The notes under the pieces are model-generated. The model did not search any database. It was not told the origin of the DNA and saw nothing but the letters and a program-made list of their open reading frames with translations. Positions 13,380-15,893 of a stretch of DNA of 15,893 nt are shown piece by piece. The translations under genes and the position numbers were made by a program. Within the stretch, counting starts at the first letter, position 1. Every line of letters starts with the position of its first letter. This stretch comes from Spartobacteria bacterium (GTDB lineage Bacteria; Verrucomicrobiota; Verrucomicrobiae; Chthoniobacterales; UBA6821): the NCBI GenBank assembly GCA_003136515.1, contig PLEU01000106.1, forward strand, positions 18,524 through 34,416, given 5' to 3'.

Positions 13380-14273
13380 CTAGCGTATCAAGGAGGCTGC
13401 GAGGCGGACTGCGGACAGGAAACTGTCCTTTCGGGCCTTCCCCGTTCCCGCAAGATCGTAGGCGGTTCCATGATCAGGGCTGGTACGGACAAACGGCAGG
13501 CCGATGGTGACATTCACTCCATCGTGGAATCCAAGCAACTTCAACGGTATCAGCCCCTGGTCATGATACATGCAAAGTACGGCATCAAATTCCCCGTTGG
13601 CAGAACGCCAGAAAATCGTGTCGGGACTCCATGGTCCTGAAAATGAGACATCGGGATTTACGGCTGTCAACATAGGCAAAGCCGGCGCAATCACCCGTTC
13701 TTCTTCATCACCCATGTCGCCTTCCTCTCCGGCATGTGGATTGAGTCCTGCCACCGCAATCCGGGGATTAGAAATACCCCTGCGTTTTAAAAAACGGGCA
13801 AGCAGCCCCCCCACCCGTACTATCTCAGATGTCTGCAACAGTCTGGAAACTTCACGCAGGGGCACGTGAGCCGTCACCAAAGCCACAGTCAAGGGGCCAC
13901 CGGTGAGCAACATAGCGAAGTCTTTTACTCCCGCACGGGCGGCAAAGAACTCGGTCTGTCCTGGAAAAGAAAAACCGGCTTCATGGAGATGCTTCTTGCT
14001 GACCGGTCCAGTTACAACGGCTGCGAGTTCCCCCGCAACGGCACGTCTTGCGGCTTCCTCCAGCGTAGCGATGGCGCATAATGATCCTTCCCGGTCGGGC
14101 GAACCGGGATTCCTTGGCGAGGGATCACCTATTACCTCAAGAGCCACTCCTTCTGGTCGATCCCTCAACGCGCCGAATAACAATTCGGGGCCGACCCCGG
14201 CAGGATCACCGGCCACCAGCCCTATTATAGGCAATGCTTGTCGACTGGGCATGGCGGATTTCTTCCCGCTCAT
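13380..14273 (-). CDS. pdxA: 4-Hydroxythreonine-4-phosphate dehydrogenase
   Basis: This 297-residue enzyme oxidises 4-phosphohydroxy-L-threonine in the DXP-dependent route to pyridoxal phosphate. Family landmarks are all present: GLVAGDPAGVGPEL (18-31), VVTGPVSKKHLHEAGFSFPGQTEFFA (86-111), LVTAHVPL (132-139), AGLNPHAGEEGDMGDEE (175-191), MYHDQGLIPLK (235-245) and GVNVTIGLPFVRTSPDHGTAYDLAGTGKA (252-280). The three metal-binding His are H136, H180 and H237. The protein is about 30 residues shorter than E. coli PdxA (329). The shortening falls in the variable stretch near residues 40-70, away from the active site, so activity is expected. It starts four bases after surA and follows it in the minus-strand operon mfd-surA-pdxA. 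E. coli has surA and pdxA as neighbours too, which supports the assignment. Confidence 0.96.
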   Translation of the reverse strand: MSGKKSAMPSRQALPIIGLVAGDPAGVGPELLFGALRDRPEGVALEVIGDPSPRNPGSPDREGSLCAIATLEEAARRAVAGELAAVVTGPVSKKHLHEAGFSFPGQTEFFAARAGVKDFAMLLTGGPLTVALVTAHVPLREVSRLLQTSEIVRVGGLLARFLKRRGISNPRIAVAGLNPHAGEEGDMGDEEERVIAPALPMLTAVNPDVSFSGPWSPDTIFWRSANGEFDAVLCMYHDQGLIPLKLLGFHDGVNVTIGLPFVRTSPDHGTAYDLAGTGKARKDSFLSAVRLAASLIR

Positions 14274-14277
14274 GTAA

Positions 14278-15270
14278 TTAGAGAATCTTGATATAAGCCT
14301 TATCCCTGAGGGTCTGCAGCCAGTGCTCCTGCGTCTTGAGCTTTTCCTGTTGAATCAGGTTTTGGACAATCTCCTGCTGCACTTCTGAAAGAGGTTTTGT
14401 GATTGCTGGTTTCTTCGCCTCAACCATTAGGATGTAGTAAGCGTTATCAACGGTGATCACTGGACTGATCTCCCCCGGTTTGAGGGAAAAAGCCACCTTG
14501 GCGAGATCTTCGTTGAGTGTCTTGCGTTCAACCCAACCCCAATCACCGCCCGCATCACTGGTGGAATCCTCAGAATACATCTGAGCCAGACGGTCAAACT
14601 CGGCCCCACCCGCAAGTTTCTCGCGGATTTCAGAGGCCATTTGCTTCTTCCCGATCCCGGGATCAGTAGGTGCATCACCTCCGGAGGTATCCCCTTCCTT
14701 CAGCACGATCATGCGTAGTTTCACCTGCTCCGGTGTCGTGTACGCAGCACTGTTCTTGCTGTAAAATTCGCGGATCTTCACCGGGGAAACGATGATGTTG
14801 TCGCTGGTTTTGGACTGACGCATCGCCTGCACAGTGATCTTGTCCTGCTCTACATCTCGGAACCGGGCCATTGTGAAACCTTGGGCTTGCAGCGTCCGGA
14901 CAAAAGCCATCCGGTCACCCCCGAACTCCTCGCGAATGATTTTTTGGACACTGTCATCGACGACATAGGAGGGTATAGTGAATTCCCTTTTCTTGAATTC
15001 CTGAAGGATAAGTGCACGGTCGATGAGATCCTGAATCGCCTGCCTCCGGATGTCTTTCACCTTATTCTGGAGATCATCACCCTGGTAAATCTGGGAAGCC
15101 GACTTCTCCTGGGCGGCAGCCAGTTCGCGCACCTGAGAGAAGGTAATCACCTCGCCGTTGACCACGGCGGCAATACCGTTGACCACCTCCTGCTGGGCCC
15201 GCAGTGAATCTGGGGCAGCCAGGAATGGCACGAGCAAGAGAAATGTCAGTAAAATTCGGTTCGGAGTCAT
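14278..15270 (-). CDS. surA: SurA-type periplasmic chaperone and peptidyl-prolyl isomerase
   Basis: This 330-residue protein resembles SurA, which escorts outer-membrane proteins across the periplasm. It starts with a signal peptide (about 1-25): a basic start, a LLTFLLLVPFLAAP core and an Ala-containing cleavage region near SLRAQQ. The SurA_N region (about 30-155) includes GIAAVVNGEVITFSQV and RRQAIQDLIDRALILQEF. A single parvulin domain (about 181-283) holds the family core: RMIVLK, LAGGAEFDRLAQMYSEDST, GGDWGWV and FSLKPGEISPVITVDNAYYILMV. E. coli SurA has two parvulin domains; one is common outside Proteobacteria. The start is taken at the ATG at 15270; a TTG lies two codons upstream. It sits 40 bases after mfd and 4 before pdxA, so the three are likely co-transcribed. 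Confidence 0.92.
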   Translation of the reverse strand: MTPNRILLTFLLLVPFLAAPDSLRAQQEVVNGIAAVVNGEVITFSQVRELAAAQEKSASQIYQGDDLQNKVKDIRRQAIQDLIDRALILQEFKKREFTIPSYVVDDSVQKIIREEFGGDRMAFVRTLQAQGFTMARFRDVEQDKITVQAMRQSKTSDNIIVSPVKIREFYSKNSAAYTTPEQVKLRMIVLKEGDTSGGDAPTDPGIGKKQMASEIREKLAGGAEFDRLAQMYSEDSTSDAGGDWGWVERKTLNEDLAKVAFSLKPGEISPVITVDNAYYILMVEAKKPAITKPLSEVQQEIVQNLIQQEKLKTQEHWLQTLRDKAYIKIL

Positions 15271-15310
15271 GGACAAGAGTTACAATTTCAGCGGGGATGT
15301 TGGGATCATC

Positions 15311-15893
15311 CTACTGTTTCATTGTCTCAAGAAAGCGCAATATCTCAGAAAGCTTGGAAGCGGGCTTGGAAGCCGTCAAGCGTGGAAACCGATGACCGGT
15401 CAGGAGAAAATCGCCCCGCCTTGTCAGCATCAGTCGTTCAGCACGCGTCTCCACCTTTGTGATGCCCTTCAAAGCAGCCGCCCGGCGAATGCGTTCCAAC
15501 ATGATTAGATTCTTGATTTCTTGGGGAGGAGGACCGAACCGATCGCGCCAGGAAGCCATCAATAACTCGAGCGCAGGCAGGTCGGGAGCGGCGGCAAGGG
15601 AGCGATGCGCCTCGATCCGCAGTCTGGCCTCAGGCAGATATTCCGCCGGTATGTAGGCCCCGCAGCGACTTATCTTGATTTCGTCTTCATCCTGTTTTCC
15701 AGGCGCTCTACTTCCGGGAGCCCACCCCTGAAGTTCCTCATGGCTCAGTGCCACAAAATCGATTCGAAGAAGCGCCTGATGTTCAGGTGTGACTAATTGA
15801 TTTTTCGATTCCCCCTTCATCCGGTCAACGGCCTGACGGAGCATTCGGCAGTAGAGATCAAAGCCTACAGCTGCGATATGACCACTCTGGGCC
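15311..15893 (-). CDS. mfd: Transcription-repair coupling factor, C-terminal part (cut by window edge)
   Basis: The minus-strand frame runs in from the window edge as AQSGHIAAVGFDLYCRMLRQ and ends in TAG at 15311-15313, giving the last 193 or so residues of Mfd. The QSGHIAAVGFDLYC stretch is the end of the translocase part, just before the C-terminal TRCF domain. The later segments follow the TRCF (D7) pattern: an AYIPAEYLPEARLRIEAHRSLA stretch, then LMASWRDRFGPPPQEIKNLI and RRAAALKGITKVE. Mfd removes RNA polymerase stalled at DNA lesions and recruits UvrA through its N-terminal domains, which lie outside the window. An internal ATG at 15844 is not the start, because the homologous sequence continues upstream without a break. 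surA begins 40 bases later. Confidence 0.92.
   Translation of the reverse strand, partial: AQSGHIAAVGFDLYCRMLRQAVDRMKGESKNQLVTPEHQALLRIDFVALSHEELQGWAPGSRAPGKQDEDEIKISRCGAYIPAEYLPEARLRIEAHRSLAAAPDLPALELLMASWRDRFGPPPQEIKNLIMLERIRRAAALKGITKVETRAERLMLTRRGDFLLTGHRFPRLTASKPASKLSEILRFLETMKQ

Overview
The window looks like a chromosomal housekeeping segment of a Gram-negative bacterium. The envelope genes (a SurA-type chaperone, a PpiD-like anchored chaperone, a LolC/E-type lipoprotein-release permease) imply an outer membrane. The runs prs-rplY-pth-rpsF-ssb and mfd-surA-pdxA, plus a CYTH-like/Nudix fusion, fit the Verrucomicrobiota or wider PVC group best in my judgement. That placement is an inference, because no 16S rRNA gene or phylum marker is present. 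No plasmid, phage, transposon or CRISPR feature was found. Base composition is fairly even apart from an AT-richer stretch around 6.73-7.3 kb.

Layout, with most genes on the minus strand. (1) 1-2038: a minus-strand cluster, transcribed right to left, of a PpiD-like periplasmic chaperone, a small TPR protein and the first 21 codons of metG (cut by the window edge). (2) 2039-3111: a non-coding stretch with two perfect hairpins, then a two-domain CYTH-like/Nudix protein, the most unusual gene here. (3) 3140-3270: tRNA-His(GUG) on the plus strand with a recognisable promoter. (4) 3357-6676: a compact minus-strand cluster prs-rplY-pth-rpsF-ssb with overlapping start/stop codons, covering PRPP synthesis, ribosomal proteins L25 and S6, peptidyl-tRNA recycling and single-stranded DNA binding. 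(5) 6677-7641: nearly 1 kb without a confident protein gene. It holds tRNA-Lys(CUU) with its promoter on the minus strand, several stem-loops, and a possible 43-codon small gene on the plus strand. (6) 7642-8997: rnc (RNase III) and an unidentified multi-spanning membrane protein, both on the plus strand. (7) 9043-13213: minus-strand lysS, an MFS-like transporter and a LolC/E permease. (8) 13380-15893: minus-strand mfd (C-terminal part only), surA and pdxA.

Most of the content serves translation (metG, lysS, pth, rplY, rpsF, two tRNAs), RNA and DNA maintenance (rnc, ssb, mfd), and envelope protein folding or lipoprotein export (ppiD-like, surA, lolC-like). prs and pdxA supply PRPP and the vitamin B6 pathway. 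Nearly all start codons lack a recognisable Shine-Dalgarno sequence; rnc and the GTGA-coupled MFS gene are the clear exceptions. The items that most merit follow-up are the CYTH-like/Nudix fusion with altered catalytic motifs, the small-ORF region between prs and rnc, and the uncharacterised membrane protein behind rnc.
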